Below, in pieces: positions 18,028-27,217 of a DNA stretch of 64,000 bases (the first letter of the stretch is position 1; each line of letters opens with the position of its first letter). The notes beneath the pieces were generated by a model that was not told the DNA's origin, did no database searches, and saw only the letters and a program-made list of their open reading frames with translations. The position numbers were made by a program, and so were the translations under genes. The stretch is taken from NCBI GenBank assembly GCA_020072845.1, contig JAIQGF010000005.1, forward strand, positions 1 through 64,000, given 5' to 3'. This stretch comes from Terriglobia bacterium. Its GTDB lineage: Bacteria > Acidobacteriota > Terriglobia > Terriglobales > Acidobacteriaceae.

Positions 18028-19115
18028 TTTCCCTGTCCTGTGGCGGCGGTTTGCCTTGCGGCATTCAATTTCGACGCCGGCACCAGCACTTCGGCGGTCA
18101 TGCCGGTGGCGTACTTCATCCCCTGGTTGTCAATCCGCAGCTTCAGCGCCACCGTCTTGATGTCGCGCTTGGTCCGGCTGACGTCCCGCTGCGTCGCAAA
18201 ATCCCCTTCCGTGTTCTTGAAAATGACTTTGCCGGGGATCTCCGCGCCGCTGGGCATGCGCACCTGCAGCGTGTCGCCGAGCGCAATCTTGTCGGCGTAG
18301 GTCTCCGGCACCGCGGCGCGCACCCAGGTGTCGGTGAGGTCAACCAGGGTGACGATCGCTGCGCCCGGGTTTACCACCTCGCCCTGGCGCGCGGCCCGCA
18401 GCGAAACCACGCCCGTAATCGGCGCCGTCACCCGCGTGTACCCCAGCCGCGTGTCCACCTCAGCCAGTTGCGCCTCGGCGCTCAGCATCTGCGCGCGTGT
18501 CGAAGCCACGGTGCTTTCCGCGGCGCGGGTGTTGTGCAGGCGCGCCTCGGTCGAGGCCAGGTCGGCTTCGGCGGCCCGCACCTGGTCACGCAGTGACTGC
18601 ACGTTCGCCTTGGCCGACTTCAGCGCCGCCACCGCGCGGTCGCGGTCCTGCTTGGACGCGACGCCCTGATCGGCGAGCGACACGGTTCGCTCGGTATCGG
18701 CGGACACCTGTTCCAGGTTGGCCTCTGCCATGATCAGCTGGCTCTTCACGGATTGCAGGCGCGCGCGCGCATTCAGAACATCGCTGGAGGTCGAGCCGCG
18801 CGTCATCATCTCCGTCGCGCTCGTACCCGTCACCTGGGAGCGCAGACCGGCAATCACGTGCTCCGCGGCGCGCTTCTGCGCTTCCAGTTCGGCGGAATCC
18901 AGCACCGCGATCAGGTCGCCTTCCTTGACCGGCGTGCCTTCATTCACCAGCAGCTTCTCGATTCGCCCCTGAATTCTTGCGCTCACGATCACCTGGTTGG
19001 CGTCGACCGTTCCGATCAGCACCAGGCCCTTGTCGCGCTCCGTGGTCGCCAGGTAGTAGCCGATGGAAACGGCGAGGATGATCAACAGAAGAATAAAAAA
19101 GCGCCCGCGTTTCAT
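18024..19115 (-). CDS. HlyD-family periplasmic adaptor (membrane fusion protein)
   Basis: 363 aa. It has an N-terminal membrane helix, then the split lipoyl motif ('VSARIQGRIEKLLVNEGTPVKEGDLIAVLD'), a long coiled-coil hairpin (residues about 75-215) and 'LGYTRVTAPITGVVSLRAARQGEVVNPG', the second lipoyl half. It links an inner-membrane exporter to an outer-membrane channel. No TolC homologue is encoded here, so the channel must come from elsewhere. Confidence 0.92.
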   Translation of the reverse strand: MKRGRFFILLLIILAVSIGYYLATTERDKGLVLIGTVDANQVIVSARIQGRIEKLLVNEGTPVKEGDLIAVLDSAELEAQKRAAEHVIAGLRSQVTGTSATEMMTRGSTSSDVLNARARLQSVKSQLIMAEANLEQVSADTERTVSLADQGVASKQDRDRAVAALKSAKANVQSLRDQVRAAEADLASTEARLHNTRAAESTVASTRAQMLSAEAQLAEVDTRLGYTRVTAPITGVVSLRAARQGEVVNPGAAIVTLVDLTDTWVRAAVPETYADKIALGDTLQVRMPSGAEIPGKVIFKNTEGDFATQRDVSRTKRDIKTVALKLRIDNQGMKYATGMTAEVLVPASKLNAARQTAATGQGK

Positions 19116-19789
19116 CGGTTTCCCCCCGGGCGAGATTCAGGCCGGGTGAAGATGGCGGCGGAAATGAAATCCAGCACCGCCGCGCGCCGTCGCGCCACCC
19201 GCTCAGGCGACAGCGGATCAATCCCGGGCATCAGCAGCCGCATCATCGGCACCGAACTGAAGTAAAAAATGTTGAGCGCAATCAGCGACGGCACCACCTG
19301 CACCGGATCCACGTCGCGGACCTCCCCGCGCGCGATGCCTTCCAGCATCACCTCGCGCACGCGCGCGAACGTCGGCCGCAGGTAGCGCTCCACGATGCGC
19401 TTGATGTGCGGCGATCCCTTGCGCCCCGTCCGCATCATCTCCCGCTGTACCATGCGCGGGTACGCCGGGTGGCTGGCGATGAAATCGAAATGCGCGCCCA
19501 CGAACTCGCGGATCTTTTCCCGCGGCGGCAGATCGCGCGCCAGCACTTCCAGGACCCGCTGCGTCAGCCCCTCAAACACCGCGTCCAGCGCCGCGCCGTA
19601 AAGCGTCTCTTTGTCGTTGAAGTAGTAATAGAGCAGCGCCTTGTTGACCTTGGCGGCGCGTGCGATGGCGTCGGTTCGCGCTCCCGCCGCGCCCTCACGG
19701 GCAAACTCGGTGATCGCCGCATTGAGGATGGCGGCGCGGGTCTGCTCCGGCTGCGCGCGGGTGCCCAGCGTTTTCGCCCTGCTCGCCAT
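19112..19789 (-). CDS. TetR-family repressor of the efflux operon
   Basis: 225 aa. The N-terminal HTH 'RAAILNAAITEFAREGAAGARTDAIARAAKVNKALLYYYFNDKETLY' is typical of TetR, and the C-terminal ligand domain resembles CecR/YbiH, the regulator of ybhGFSR in E. coli. It is the first gene of its own operon and stops in a 4-bp overlap with the adaptor gene. An 18-bp palindrome 15 bp upstream is its probable operator. Confidence 0.9.
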   Translation of the reverse strand: MASRAKTLGTRAQPEQTRAAILNAAITEFAREGAAGARTDAIARAAKVNKALLYYYFNDKETLYGAALDAVFEGLTQRVLEVLARDLPPREKIREFVGAHFDFIASHPAYPRMVQREMMRTGRKGSPHIKRIVERYLRPTFARVREVMLEGIARGEVRDVDPVQVVPSLIALNIFYFSSVPMMRLLMPGIDPLSPERVARRRAAVLDFISAAIFTRPESRPGGNR

Positions 19790-19804
19790 GGCTGAGCCTC
19801 TATT

Positions 19805-19822
19805 TAACTAACTGGTTAGTTA
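19805..19822 (-). promoter_or_regulatory. Probable TetR operator
   Basis: TAACTAAC-TG-GTTAGTTA is a perfect palindrome of two 8-bp arms with a 2-bp centre, 15 bp upstream of the TetR start codon. Size and place fit autorepression of the operon. Confidence 0.75.
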
Positions 19823-19864
19823 GCATAGCAGCAGGCGGGCCGTGATGCAAGAAGATTCCCACAT

Positions 19865-20344
19865 TCAAGCCTTCCACGCCCCCAGCGCCTTGCGCACCAG
19901 AACCAACTGCCCAAGGTGATAGGAGTTGTGGTCGGCGACCAGCAGGGCTTCACGAAGGATGGTCTGGCCGTCGCCCCACGGGATGGGCTCGTGCAGGTCG
20001 GTCTTGGGGTTCGTCACCAGCTTGCGCATGGCGGCGAGATCGGCACGAAACCGGCGGACGCTTTTCTCCCACCCACCCGCCGGCGGCGCTTCCGTTTTCG
20101 GCCAGTAGCCTTCGGGCCAGGCCATGGATTGGTATTTCGGGTTGCGGCTGAAGTCGAGGATGTCCCACTGCGCCAGGCGCATGTGTTCCAGCAGTTGCCA
20201 CGCGGTGTGCGGCAGGTGGGGCGGCTTGACGCCGCGCAGTTTGGCGCCAAGTCCGCGGACGGCATCGTCGAACGAGGCATGGGCGCCGCCGCCCGAGAGC
20301 AGCCAGGCGAGCCAGTGGCGGAGGGATTTTTCGCAGCCGTCCAT
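19865..20344 (-). CDS. DinB-superfamily protein
   Basis: 159 aa. The four-helix DinB/YfiT fold is shown by 'HTAWQLLEHMRLAQWDILDFSRNP' (first metal histidine) and 'EALLVADHNSYHLGQLVLVRKAL' (the two C-terminal histidines). Such proteins are metal-dependent thiol transferases or stress proteins; the substrate cannot be told. A second, distant member is at 30975. Confidence 0.82.
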   Translation of the reverse strand: MDGCEKSLRHWLAWLLSGGGAHASFDDAVRGLGAKLRGVKPPHLPHTAWQLLEHMRLAQWDILDFSRNPKYQSMAWPEGYWPKTEAPPAGGWEKSVRRFRADLAAMRKLVTNPKTDLHEPIPWGDGQTILREALLVADHNSYHLGQLVLVRKALGAWKA

Positions 20345-20392
20345 GGCTGTTTCGATGCTGCGTTTAGCGAACGGGTGAGAAAGAAAAAGCTA

Positions 20393-20466
20393 ACCGCAAG
20401 GGACGCAGAGGAACGCCAAGGAAAACAGAAGAAATACTTTGCGACCCTTTGCGTCCTTTGCGGTTG
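20393..20466. repeat. Period-9/10 inverted repeat
   Basis: The left arm has GCAAGGGAC-type units and the right arm TTTGCGNCC units, reverse complements of each other, separated by about 25 bp. It fills the gap between the AsmA stop and the DinB start. Confidence 0.75.
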
Positions 20467-20470
20467 ATGG

Positions 20471-22075
20471 TTATTGCTTCTTTTTTTTCTGAAAAATTCC
20501 CAGAATTCCCCCGATGCCTTGTTCCACGCCCTGTGCAGGCGCGGTGACGGTGTTGCCGATGAATCCGCCGACGTCGGGCAGGAACACGGGATTCTGCGTG
20601 GTGCCCTGGATGAGGAACGGAATCGCCTTGTTGGCCGCGCCGAGTCCGGCGATCTTTTGCAGGCCGCCCACCAGGCTGGCGTTGCTGCTGAGCTTGGCTG
20701 CCATCTTGAAGTTGAGCGCGTTGGCCGCCGACATGGTGCCCGCGCCGGTAATGGTGCCGAGCTCGGGAACGACGATGGAGAGCGCGTCGGCGCGAATGCC
20801 TTCCGGTGCAACGCGCAGGCGGGAGCTCATGGACTGGATGGTGGTGTCGGAACTGGTGCGGATTCCGGCGAGCATGGCGATGGCGCTCATCTTCGACCCG
20901 AGGTTGAAGTTGGCCAGCTTGACGTTGGCCAGATCGAGCGTGCCGGTGGTGACCAGCTTGTCGACGGCGCCGTCGAGCGCGAGATTCGTCGTCACCGATC
21001 CGCCTTGCAGCGACGACCCTGCCGGCAGGGCGACGCCGAACGCGGGCAGAAGCGCGGCGATGTCGGCGATGGGCAGGTTTTGGCCCGTCAGCTTCATGTG
21101 GACGACAGCCTGCTCGCCGTGGGCGTCGTAGTTGCCGCTGACGCGGACGACGGAATTGCCGGTGTGGACTTCACCGCTGGCGAGCGAGCCCGCCTGGCGC
21201 TGCAGGTCGTAATCCGACGTATAGGTAACCGTGACCGGCTGGCGCGTCGGCGAGCCGGTCTTCACCAGGCGAAGATCGTGGGTCTTGGCGGTCCCTGCGC
21301 TCTTCAGGACCTTCCCGTCGGACGAGAGCGTGCCGGTGTAATCCAAGATCCCCGCAACCCCGGAATCCGCAGGCAGGAAGCCGGTTTTGGCGAGGTCCGC
21401 TCCGGTGATGGTGACCGAGGCCTGCAGCGGAGTGCGCGCGGCGTCGGTGCGATCGATGGGTCCGGCGTTGCCGTCAACCTTCAGCTTGCCGCCGCCGGGC
21501 GTGGTGGCCTCGACGGTGAACGGAATGGGCGACGTATAGGAGATGTTGCCGGCGTCGAGCGTAACGTCGTCGTAGGTGAGCGGCTTCTTGCCGACGACGG
21601 CGACCGAGACCCGTCCGCGGACGATGCGCAGTTTCTGCACCGAAAAATTGGCGGCGCCGCCTGGGGCCTTAGCGGCAGTCTCCTTGGCCGCGCCCAGCGT
21701 GGAGAAGTTCCATTTGCCGGCGTTGGTGTGAACCAGCGCGACCTCGGGCTGGACCACGGTGATGGAGTGGATGTTGAGCGTGCGGGAGAAGATGAGCGCG
21801 GGCAGGTCCACGCCCACGTCGAGCGACTTGGCGCTCAGAAAGGGCTTGGCACTGAAGGCGGGGTCGTCGGCAATGGAGATGTCTGCGGCGGAGACGCCGC
21901 CGGCCATCAGGGAGAGCGAGAGGTGGCCGATTTTGACCTCGCGGGCCAGCGCGGTGTGCAGTTCCGCCTCGATACGCGGGCGGAAAGAATCGGCGTCGAT
22001 GAACAGCGGCAGCGCGATGCCGATAACCACCAGAACAGCGACGACGACGGCGACGATAATGAGCGCGCGCTTCAT
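20471..22075 (-). CDS. AsmA-family protein
   Basis: 534 aa. It has an N-terminal membrane anchor (residues 4-25) and 'FIDADSFRPRIEAELHTALAREVKIGHLSLSL', the AsmA opening. A long beta-rich repeat region follows, ending in the AsmA C-terminal block ('LPAGSSLQGGSVTTNLALDGAVDKLVTTGTLDLANVKLANFNLGSKMSAI' region). AsmA-like proteins bridge the inner and outer membranes for phospholipid transport or envelope homeostasis. It ends in a lysine run (KKKKQ). GGAGG precedes the ATG. Confidence 0.88.
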   Translation of the reverse strand: MKRALIIVAVVVAVLVVIGIALPLFIDADSFRPRIEAELHTALAREVKIGHLSLSLMAGGVSAADISIADDPAFSAKPFLSAKSLDVGVDLPALIFSRTLNIHSITVVQPEVALVHTNAGKWNFSTLGAAKETAAKAPGGAANFSVQKLRIVRGRVSVAVVGKKPLTYDDVTLDAGNISYTSPIPFTVEATTPGGGKLKVDGNAGPIDRTDAARTPLQASVTITGADLAKTGFLPADSGVAGILDYTGTLSSDGKVLKSAGTAKTHDLRLVKTGSPTRQPVTVTYTSDYDLQRQAGSLASGEVHTGNSVVRVSGNYDAHGEQAVVHMKLTGQNLPIADIAALLPAFGVALPAGSSLQGGSVTTNLALDGAVDKLVTTGTLDLANVKLANFNLGSKMSAIAMLAGIRTSSDTTIQSMSSRLRVAPEGIRADALSIVVPELGTITGAGTMSAANALNFKMAAKLSSNASLVGGLQKIAGLGAANKAIPFLIQGTTQNPVFLPDVGGFIGNTVTAPAQGVEQGIGGILGIFQKKKKQ

Positions 22076-22110
22076 AAGCAGCCTCCGCGCGTGAAAGCTT
22101 ACCGCTCCGC

Positions 22111-22138
22111 AGTGGCTAGTGGCTAGTGGTCAGTAACT
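22111..22138. repeat. Heptad array, AGTGNNN
   Basis: Four units (AGTGGCT twice, AGTGGTC, AGTAACT) in the 170-bp gap upstream of asmA. Related bases (gactggccactctccactg) lie at 22228-22247, touching the phosphatase stop. Confidence 0.75.
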
Positions 22139-22246
22139 GGTTAACTTGTGATTTGTGGTTGAGTTCCGAATTGCCGCCGCGCCACTGGCGCTCGCGATCA
22201 TGATGGGGCCCTCCCACCGCTGCGCGACTGGCCACTCTCCACTGTT

Positions 22247-23068
22247 TCACGGGGCCATGGCGACAGCAGCGGCGCAGCGCACCAGGGCGAGGGTGGTGGC
22301 ATCGTTTTCGCCGAGGGGATCGGACTCGGCGATCTGGTGGTTGCTCTTCGACAGCAGGCGATGCTTGTGCTGGCTCTCGAGGAATTCCCGCACCCGCTCC
22401 AGCACGCAATGGCAGAGGACTTGCGCGTCGTGGCCGGGCGCCTCCCGGACCGCCTGCTTGACGCGTTCCAGGCCGAATTCTTCCTTGTTTGCCTTGGCCT
22501 CAACCAAACCGCGGGAAACCAGCACCAGCGCCGAGCCGGGGCCCATGACGCATATTTGGGCATCGTGCGTGGCGTGGGAGAAAAGGCCGAGGGGGAGGCC
22601 ATTGGCTTCGAGCACGGTGATTTCGCTGTCTTGCCTGAGCAGCGCCGAGGTGTGGCCGGCGTTGACGTAGCAGCAGGTGCCGAGAACCTCGTTGTAACAG
22701 CCGAGAAAGGCGGGGGCACAGCGCACGCCCCCGGCAGCGTCCATGATGGCGCGGTTGATGTCGAGCAGCATGCTGATGAGAGCAACCGGCTCGTTGACGT
22801 CATCGGCGTAGAACAGGTCGGCGGCGCCGTGGAAAACGTCCTGGATGGCGGCGGCGATGTGCAGGGCTTCTTCGCGCTTGCCGGCGATGTCGAGCAGCAG
22901 AACCAGAAGGCGCGAGGAACCGACCTGGATGAAGTCGAAGAAGTCGCCGCCAACGCGCGCGCCGCGATACAGCGCACCGACCCGCAAGGTGGGCAAATCG
23001 GGAAACTTCGCCGGCGTCGGCTTGCGCAGTTCGCGGACGGGAGCACGGGAGCGGAAAGGAATCTTCAT
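22247..23068 (-). CDS. PP2C/SpoIIE-type serine phosphatase
   Basis: 273 aa, a lone PPM-type phosphatase domain of the SpoIIE/RsbU class. The metal motif 'RVGGDFFDFIQVGSSRLLVLLLDIAGK' matches the GGDxYD...D-G block, 'CCYVNAGHTSALL' is the conserved NAGH segment, and 'LFSHATHDAQI' follows. No sensor domain is fused, so regulation must be by partner proteins such as anti-sigma antagonists. No rsb genes are in the window. Confidence 0.87.
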   Translation of the reverse strand: MKIPFRSRAPVRELRKPTPAKFPDLPTLRVGALYRGARVGGDFFDFIQVGSSRLLVLLLDIAGKREEALHIAAAIQDVFHGAADLFYADDVNEPVALISMLLDINRAIMDAAGGVRCAPAFLGCYNEVLGTCCYVNAGHTSALLRQDSEITVLEANGLPLGLFSHATHDAQICVMGPGSALVLVSRGLVEAKANKEEFGLERVKQAVREAPGHDAQVLCHCVLERVREFLESQHKHRLLSKSNHQIAESDPLGENDATTLALVRCAAAVAMAP

Positions 23069-23121
23069 TCGGGCACCGTAGGGTGCGGGAAAGTTAGCAC
23101 AGGACAGTTGTCGGTTGCCAG

Positions 23122-23243
23122 CAGTGAGTACGGACTACCTGGTACTGAGTACAGCACATTCCTCGGGGAACAAATTCCCTTCGGAATGACAATCATTAAG
23201 AGCGGTCCCAAAAGCATCGCGCTCGGTACTCAGTACTGCTTTC
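23122..23243. repeat. Heptad arrays with TAC spaced by seven
   Basis: At 23129-23152 TAC occurs four times, exactly 7 bp apart. At 23227-23236 it occurs twice with the same spacing. The second array carries the TGA stop (23230-23232) of the peptidase gene. Confidence 0.7.
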
Positions 23244-24666
23244 CGTACTTGAGGTAGAGGTAGCGGGCGATCTGGTCTTCCAGGTCGGAGTAGCCGGAGT
23301 GGAGGGTGACGCGGAGTGAGGTTTCGGTGGAGGAGCCGTCGCCGAGGCGCTCGAGGATGGCGCGCAGCTCGGCGATGCCGTAGGTGTCGCGGATGTATTC
23401 GGCGGCGGCGAGGGATTCGTCGTAGGCGAGGACGGCCTCAAACGGCGAGAAGCTGAGGAAGGAGCTCTCCAGCGTGGCGAGCGGGATCTGATGTCCGCCG
23501 CGGTAGAGATCGGCGAGGCGGCGGCCGCGCGTGGGACCGAGTTGCTTGGGCTCCACCAGTTGCGCGATGCCTTCGTTGAGCCATTGCGGGCAGCGCCCGC
23601 GGGAAACCTGGTTGATAAAAGAGTGCGCCAGCTCATGCTTGAGGACGCGCGCCAGGTCGGGGGTGACGCCGCTCAGACCCTGGATGGGAATGCGCAACTT
23701 GCCGTCATTGAGCGCGCCGATCCAGGACGGGGCTTCGGTGACGTCAAAGAATGCCTGGTTGGTGTAGAGGGAGACGGAGATGTTCTGGCGCGGGGAGATG
23801 CCGAGGTCGCGGACGAGGTCGGAGTAACTGTTCTCCAGGGAAGCCTGCACCTGCTGGCGGAGGTCGGCCGAGGTCGTCGTGCCCTCGTAATGAAAGCTGA
23901 AGTGGCCGGAATCGGCCTGCGAGAAGTCAGATTCGGCGTTGAGTTCGCGTTGCGCGCGGGCAAGGTACTTCTGAACGTTGTCATCGGGGCGGAGGGTGAG
24001 CGAACGCTTCCACGCGATGACCGCCTGGGGAAGCCGGTCGGCGCTGTAGTCGGCGAAGCCCAGGATCATCCAGGCGTCGGCGGAGTTCGGGGCAGCGCGG
24101 GTGGCGCGCTCGGCGAAATCAATGGCGTCGCCAGGTCGCCCGAGTTGAATCAGGACGGCGGCGTAACTGACCAGGATGACATCGTTCTGGGGCGCAAAGG
24201 AAAGGGCGCGGTCAAGGTAGAAGCGGGCGCGCTCGCGGTCGCCGCGCTCGTATTCGTGGCGTCCGGCGAGAAAAAATCCTGCGGCGGCCTGCTCGGCGCT
24301 GCCGGCACGCTCCAAAGCGGCCAGAGCCTCGGAATCGACGCGGCCGTCCTTGATGATCTTGAGCGCGACGGCGTCGCTGCCGGCGAGGCTGCCGGAGACG
24401 TTGGGAACATCGGCGGGCTTGGGGGAGAGGGGCGAAGCCGAGCGGGGCGGCGGCGCGCCGCCGGTTTCGATGTGGTCCACCAGCGCCTTGGGAATGGCAT
24501 AGGCGTCGTCGCCGACCTCATAATAGACACGCGGGCCGTTCTCCGTGGCCTTGTCGGCGAAAATGGTACGGCCGTTTTTCAGGTAGATGGTGTCCGCCGA
24601 CATGAGCGCGGAACAGACGAGCAAGGCGAAGATCCAGGGAGGTCGCACGCTGGCGCATTCTAGCAT
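23230..24666 (-). CDS. TPR and gluzincin (peptidase MA-like) exported protein
   Basis: 478 aa from the ATG at 24666 with a signal peptide (residues about 10-24). An SH3-like 'DTIYLKNGRTIFADK' segment comes first, then TPR repeats (about 130-260). A zinc-peptidase domain follows with HEXXH in 'LKHELAHSFINQ' and the downstream 'WLNEGIAQ' glutamate, which is the peptidase MA arrangement. It probably acts in the periplasm. Its start region overlaps the 5' end of the divergent M1 peptidase frame. The stop codon lies inside a heptad array. Confidence 0.85.
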   Translation of the reverse strand: MLECASVRPPWIFALLVCSALMSADTIYLKNGRTIFADKATENGPRVYYEVGDDAYAIPKALVDHIETGGAPPPRSASPLSPKPADVPNVSGSLAGSDAVALKIIKDGRVDSEALAALERAGSAEQAAAGFFLAGRHEYERGDRERARFYLDRALSFAPQNDVILVSYAAVLIQLGRPGDAIDFAERATRAAPNSADAWMILGFADYSADRLPQAVIAWKRSLTLRPDDNVQKYLARAQRELNAESDFSQADSGHFSFHYEGTTTSADLRQQVQASLENSYSDLVRDLGISPRQNISVSLYTNQAFFDVTEAPSWIGALNDGKLRIPIQGLSGVTPDLARVLKHELAHSFINQVSRGRCPQWLNEGIAQLVEPKQLGPTRGRRLADLYRGGHQIPLATLESSFLSFSPFEAVLAYDESLAAAEYIRDTYGIAELRAILERLGDGSSTETSLRVTLHSGYSDLEDQIARYLYLKYGKQY

Positions 24667-27217
24667 TAGTGTTTTCCGCCGCGGCTTGACGCAGCTGATC
24701 ACTGCGGTGCTGGGATCATGGTGCGCGCTGGCGGGCGCGGCGTGGGCGCAGACCGGCGCCAACGCACCGCAGCCGGCGACTTCGGCGCCGGCGGCGCCGA
24801 CGGCCGCTCAGATGGCAACCGCGCCGGTGCCTGGGCCGGGACTGGCGCTTTACCGCCAACTCCGCGATGTGGGTCTGGATCCGGCGGCGGTGTACAACGT
24901 GCGCGACGCCGCCATCCAGCGCGAAGACCTGCATATCACGCTCGACGACGGGACCCTGGCCTTTGTGCGCAGCGTGGACGGCCGCGTCACGGGTGCGTTC
25001 TTCGAGGGCGAAGGCGAGGTGCTGCTGTTCCCGCCCAGCCAGGCGGAGCGCGGATCGCTGGCGCTGTTCACCGGGGCGGCGATCCTGGAGGAAAAATTCA
25101 CCACCGCGTACTTCCGCTTCAACGACCGGACTGCCGAGGAACTCCAGCCCGCGCTGCGGCGGGAGGAAGAGGCGCAGGCGTTCGTCGAGAAATACGACAA
25201 GGCGGCGCGTACCCTGGCCGAAGCCGATGCGCTGCGGCTGATGACCACCTACCTGAACCAGCAGACTTACGGCGATGATCGGCTCTTCCGCGCGCGCCTG
25301 CAGGGGGAGAAGCTGGGGATCTTTGACGTTTACTTCGACACGCTGGTCGCGGAGCAGATCACGGTGCTGAAGCTGACGTACGCGGGAGGAAGCGGATACT
25401 ACGACATTCTGTGCTCGTTCCCGATGAGGTCGGCGAGGAGTTCCGGTGAAGCGAGAGCAAGCCCCGCTGACAAGGGTGGGACGCCCACCGGCGGCGAACA
25501 GGTTGAGGCAGCCGCGCTGAGGATCACGAAGTACACGATCAAGGCGCGCATCGAGCCGCCGCATGTGCTGGGGGCGGATGTGACGCTCGACGTTGACGTG
25601 CGCCGCGGCGGGCAGCGCATCGAGTTTTTCGAACTATCGCGCTATCTGAAACTGACGGCCGCGGAGGCGGACGGCAAAGCCATCGAATTCCTGCAAAACG
25701 AAGCCATCGAGGGCAGCGCGCTGGCGCGGCGCGGCAACGATGTGATCGCGGTGGTGTTCCCCGAAGCGCTGCGCCGCGGGCAAAAGCTGCGGCTGAAATT
25801 CACCTACGCGGGAAACGTTTTGTCCGAGGCCGGCGGGGGCCTGGTGTACGTCGGGGCGCGCGGCGTGTGGTATCCCAACCGCGGGCTGACGATGGCGGAA
25901 TACGACCTGGAGTTCCGCTTCCCGGAGGCATGGACGCTGGTGGCGACGGGGAAGCGCGTGTCGCAAGAGCGCGCCGGCGCCGAGCAGGTGTCACACTACG
26001 TGTCGGAGCGGCCGATGCCGGTGGCGGGCTTCAACCTGGGCCGCTACTCGGTGGCGAGCGCAACCGCGGGCAATAATGTGCTGGTGGAGGCGTACGCCAC
26101 GGCGGGCATGGAGAGCACATTCCCGCAGCAGCGGCAGCAGGTGGTGGTGGTTGCGCCGCCGCCGCGCGCTCCGCGAGTGATGCCGCCGCTGGTAGTGATG
26201 CCGCGGCCCGCTCCCGCGGCCGCCAGCTACGGGGAAGTGGTGGCGCAACGATCGGCGCGCGCGATTGATTTCTTCGCCCGCAGTTTTGGCCCCTATCCAT
26301 ACGGTTCGCTGACGCTATCGCAGATGCCGGGCAGAAACAGCCAGGGCTGGCCCGGACTGATCTTCCTGTCGAGCTATGCGTTTCTATCGCCGGGAGAACT
26401 GCGGACAGCGCGGGTTGGCACGGAGGCTGCGCTCACTTACAACGGCTTCATGCAGACGCATGAGACCGCACACCAGTGGTGGGGCGACCTGGTGGGATGG
26501 AAGACCTATCGCGACCAGTGGCTGGTGGAGGCGCTGGCCAGCTATTCGGCGATTCTGGCGTACGAAAAAGATCGCGCCGCGGACTGCAGGCAGATGCTGC
26601 GGAACTACCGGGCGGACCTGTTGTCGAAGAATGCCGAGGGCGAGGAGTATGCCCGCGCGGGACCGGTAACCCTGGGACTGCGGCTGACGTCGTCCCATTT
26701 CCCCGACGGCTTTGACGTGGTGAGCTACGGGCGCGGCGCATGGCTGCTGCACATGCTGCGCTCCATGATGCGGGATGCGGCAGGCGGCAGCGACGAACCG
26801 TTCCTGCGCGCGCTGCGGACATTGCGCGACCGGTACCAGGAAAGAGAGATGACCACGTCGGACTTTCTGCGTGTGATGGAAGAGGAGTTGCCGGATTCGC
26901 TGCGCTATGAAGACAGTAGATCGCTGGAGTGGTTTCTGGAAAGTTGGGTAAAGGGGACGGCGATCCCGCGTCTGGCGCTCAAGGATGTCAAGGTAGTGCG
27001 GCGGGGCGCGGGCGCGTTGGTCACGGGAAAAATTCTGCAGACGGAAGCGCCGGATGAGCTGGTGACCTCGGTGCCGGTGTATGTCTCCGTTGGCGGTCGC
27101 AACGTGCTGTTGGGACGCGTGTTCGCCGACGGCAAGGAGACGAGCTTCCGGTTCAGCGCGCCCGCAGGCGCCCGGAATGTGGCGCTGGATCCCTACGATA
27201 CGGTGCTGAGGAGATAA
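24587..27217 (+). CDS. M1-family aminopeptidase, exported
   Basis: 876 aa as drawn. The true start is unclear: ATGs at 24587 and 24602 overlap the divergent gene, while TTG 24686 and GTG 24707 lack ribosome sites. A signal-like helix ('LITAVLGSWCALAGAAWAQ') follows RR. The zinc site is 'THETAHQWWGD' with 'LVEALASY' downstream. The usual GAMEN motif is replaced by a 'GWPGLIFLS' loop, as in divergent M1 groups. Residues about 280-310 ('ARASPADKGGTPTGGEQ') look like an in-frame repeat insertion carrying the palindrome GGTGGG-ACG-CCCACC (25475-25489). Confidence 0.85.
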   Translation: MVSADMSAEQTSKAKIQGGRTLAHSSISVFRRGLTQLITAVLGSWCALAGAAWAQTGANAPQPATSAPAAPTAAQMATAPVPGPGLALYRQLRDVGLDPAAVYNVRDAAIQREDLHITLDDGTLAFVRSVDGRVTGAFFEGEGEVLLFPPSQAERGSLALFTGAAILEEKFTTAYFRFNDRTAEELQPALRREEEAQAFVEKYDKAARTLAEADALRLMTTYLNQQTYGDDRLFRARLQGEKLGIFDVYFDTLVAEQITVLKLTYAGGSGYYDILCSFPMRSARSSGEARASPADKGGTPTGGEQVEAAALRITKYTIKARIEPPHVLGADVTLDVDVRRGGQRIEFFELSRYLKLTAAEADGKAIEFLQNEAIEGSALARRGNDVIAVVFPEALRRGQKLRLKFTYAGNVLSEAGGGLVYVGARGVWYPNRGLTMAEYDLEFRFPEAWTLVATGKRVSQERAGAEQVSHYVSERPMPVAGFNLGRYSVASATAGNNVLVEAYATAGMESTFPQQRQQVVVVAPPPRAPRVMPPLVVMPRPAPAAASYGEVVAQRSARAIDFFARSFGPYPYGSLTLSQMPGRNSQGWPGLIFLSSYAFLSPGELRTARVGTEAALTYNGFMQTHETAHQWWGDLVGWKTYRDQWLVEALASYSAILAYEKDRAADCRQMLRNYRADLLSKNAEGEEYARAGPVTLGLRLTSSHFPDGFDVVSYGRGAWLLHMLRSMMRDAAGGSDEPFLRALRTLRDRYQEREMTTSDFLRVMEEELPDSLRYEDSRSLEWFLESWVKGTAIPRLALKDVKVVRRGAGALVTGKILQTEAPDELVTSVPVYVSVGGRNVLLGRVFADGKETSFRFSAPAGARNVALDPYDTVLRR

